Shown here: piece by piece, positions 24,930 through 26,366 of the stretch
How positions within the stretch are numbered: position 1 is the first letter of the stretch
How the letters are laid out: every line of letters starts with the position of its first letter
NCBI GenBank assembly: GCA_019594305.1
Contig: JAFDTZ010000008.1
Location: 1-26,366 of the forward strand
Source: Thermoplasmata archaeon
GTDB lineage: Archaea; Thermoplasmatota; Thermoplasmata; Halarchaeoplasmatales; Halarchaeoplasmataceae
Reading direction: 5' to 3'
DNA length: 26,366 bases
Translations under genes and position numbers: made by a program
Notes under the pieces: model-generated
What the model saw: the letters and a program-made list of their open reading frames with translations, nothing else
Told to the model about the DNA's origin: nothing
The model's database searches: none

Positions 24930-26366
24930 CACATATACTCAGGCGCAGTTATACCTAGTATATTCAACACGTCGGATAGAATATTTTTTGACGCTTTCAC
25001 CAAAGCCAACCTCTCGATCATCTTTTCTTCCGCCTTTAACACGGGATAATCTCTATAGAACTGATTGAATTGTGCTGACACATCGTAGGCATAATTGGCT
25101 ATAATATGCGGTGCCTTTAGCCCGGCTGCCGAGTCGATAACAATGGGATACACAGCCAGTTTCTTTATCAGGCGTATTTCGCCCTCTTCGTCCAGCCGGT
25201 CTAGGTCCGCTTCCGAAATCAATTTTGTCTCATCTCCACCCCACTTGTCTATTATACTGAAAGCTCGAGCATGTGCGTACTGTATGAATGGTGCACTGTT
25301 GCCTTGAAAGTTCAAGGCCTCGTCCCACTTGAAATTCATAGGCTTCTCGGGTTGAACACGTATTATATTATATCTAACCGCACCGAGTCCTACCATTTCA
25401 GCAATTTTTTCAACCTCGTCCTGGCTCAGGTCATCCCTACGTTTGAGCACTTCATCCCTGGCCCTTTCGTGTGCCAGGTCCATAATCTCATCTAAAGTTA
25501 CGTAGGCTCCCTTTCTGGTGGACATGCGCTTGCCTTCGAAAGAAACGAAGGAATGAAAAATGATGTCCGGGATTGGTCTTATACCCAAGGCCTCAAGTAT
25601 ATTTTTCATAAACATTCCGTGTACCTTATGGTCCTCTCCTAGAACATCGATCAACTGGTCTGCTCTCCCCGCTTTCCATATATGGTATGCTATGTCCCTG
25701 AGAGGATAAAGACTAGTGCCGTCCCCTCTAGTAAGGAATATTTTGTGTTCTCCACCTTCGAAATATAATGCGTTATCCTCTCTTTCGCACTGTTCCAAAC
25801 CTTCCAGTTTGCTTAACGCGGAATCAACCGAACAGTCTACTATCAATGACGATTCTGTTTTGTAAGAGTCGTGTAAAATATTTAGTCGTTCAAGAGATTC
25901 TTTCATGCCCAGCATTACCTTGTCTGAATTTTCTGAAAAAATCCTAAGTGTATTTTCATCTCCTTCCTCTATCGATTTCATCAGCTTTTTTATGCCATCT
26001 GCAACTCCTTCGTCCGCCTCCATCCTACGATTTGCTTCTTGGTAGTATCTCACCAGTTCGTGGTCGATCTTCTTTCTATCAGAAGTTGGAAGTTCGGATT
26101 CAGGGATGTTGGATATCCCCCATGAAAGTATCGCCACCTGTCGCCCTATATCGTCCACATAGAATTGGGTCTCCACATCGTATCCCGCTTTCGTGTATAT
26201 CCTGGATATAGTATCGCCAATGATGGGATTTCTCGCCCTTCCCACATGAAGAGGTCCGTTGGGATTAGCACTGGTGTGTTCTACGGTGATCTTTTGGTTT
26301 TTCTTGGACAGTTCTCCGAATTTTTCACCCATCTCAAGGCAGGTTCTCAAGGTATTCTCCGCAAGA
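24929..26366 (-). CDS. argS: Arginyl-tRNA synthetase, C-terminal part (N-terminus beyond window)
   Basis: This class I synthetase charges tRNA-Arg. The visible 478 residues include the HIGH-type motif in SANPNGPLHVGRARN, the ArgS-typical YVDDIGRQ, a large catalytic and connective region, the KMSKS variant KRMSTRKG, and the C-terminal anticodon-binding domain (ALNFQGNSAPFIQYAHAR onward to the end). The frame stays open to the right edge at 26366, so the N-terminal tRNA D-loop-binding domain and the true start are missing. The gene converges on the surface-protein gene. Confidence 0.95.
   Translation of the reverse strand, partial: LAENTLRTCLEMGEKFGELSKKNQKITVEHTSANPNGPLHVGRARNPIIGDTISRIYTKAGYDVETQFYVDDIGRQVAILSWGISNIPESELPTSDRKKIDHELVRYYQEANRRMEADEGVADGIKKLMKSIEEGDENTLRIFSENSDKVMLGMKESLERLNILHDSYKTESSLIVDCSVDSALSKLEGLEQCEREDNALYFEGGEHKIFLTRGDGTSLYPLRDIAYHIWKAGRADQLIDVLGEDHKVHGMFMKNILEALGIRPIPDIIFHSFVSFEGKRMSTRKGAYVTLDEIMDLAHERARDEVLKRRDDLSQDEVEKIAEMVGLGAVRYNIIRVQPEKPMNFKWDEALNFQGNSAPFIQYAHARAFSIIDKWGGDETKLISEADLDRLDEEGEIRLIKKLAVYPIVIDSAAGLKAPHIIANYAYDVSAQFNQFYRDYPVLKAEEKMIERLALVKASKNILSDVLNILGITAPEYM

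Overview
This window looks like an archaeal chromosome segment. TATA-like boxes sit about 25 nt upstream of several predicted leaderless or short-leader starts. Other genes have GGTG or GGAGG ribosome-binding sites matching the 16S 3' end. There is a beta-ribofuranosylaminobenzene-5'-phosphate synthase (methanopterin-type cofactor pathway), and large NosD/FN3/PKD surface proteins with a single C-terminal membrane anchor are present. A Thermoplasmata-like euryarchaeal lineage is my best guess, but that is inference only.

Layout. 1-805 is a mobile-element zone: the 3' end of a group II intron (domains V and VI, + strand) abuts a truncated IS481/ISA0963-like transposase on the - strand, followed by a possible 121-bp MITE-like element. 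853-6341 is a tight + strand operon with 4-14 nt overlaps or abutting stops and starts: purH, folC, nth, an enolase-superfamily dipeptide epimerase-like gene and the beta-RFAP synthase. 6356-7303 holds a frameshifted DJ-1/PfpI gene and a broken mini zinc-ribbon ORF. 7304-10821 is a NosD beta-helix/six-FN3 surface protein with a frameshift near its start.

10881-16649 holds a DUF1611 protein (DgcN-like), a divergent AlkZ-like winged-helix protein, an FAD-dependent dehydrogenase, a DUF2797 protein and an HD phosphohydrolase. Divergent pairs here share compact, symmetric promoters. 16713-21729 is a signalling block: a three-zinc-ribbon membrane protein faces a - strand cluster of vWA protein, zinc-ribbon-FHA protein, Ser/Thr kinase-FHA and PP2C phosphatase. 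21995-24892 is a large secreted, membrane-anchored protein with CarboxypepD-like, EF-hand-like, PKD and CARDB domains, divergent from the vWA gene. 24929-26366 is the C-terminal part of arginyl-tRNA synthetase, cut by the window end.

The most interesting points are: (1) the vWA/FHA/kinase/phosphatase phospho-signalling module flanked by zinc-ribbon and surface proteins; (2) an enolase-superfamily epimerase and a DUF1611 protein in the same neighbourhood, the two families of the D-glutamate DgcA/DgcN route; (3) folate-type (PurH, FolC) and methanopterin-type (beta-RFAP synthase) genes in one operon; (4) a group II intron nested antisense in an IS transposase; and (5) three single-base frame breaks clustered within about 0.8 kb.
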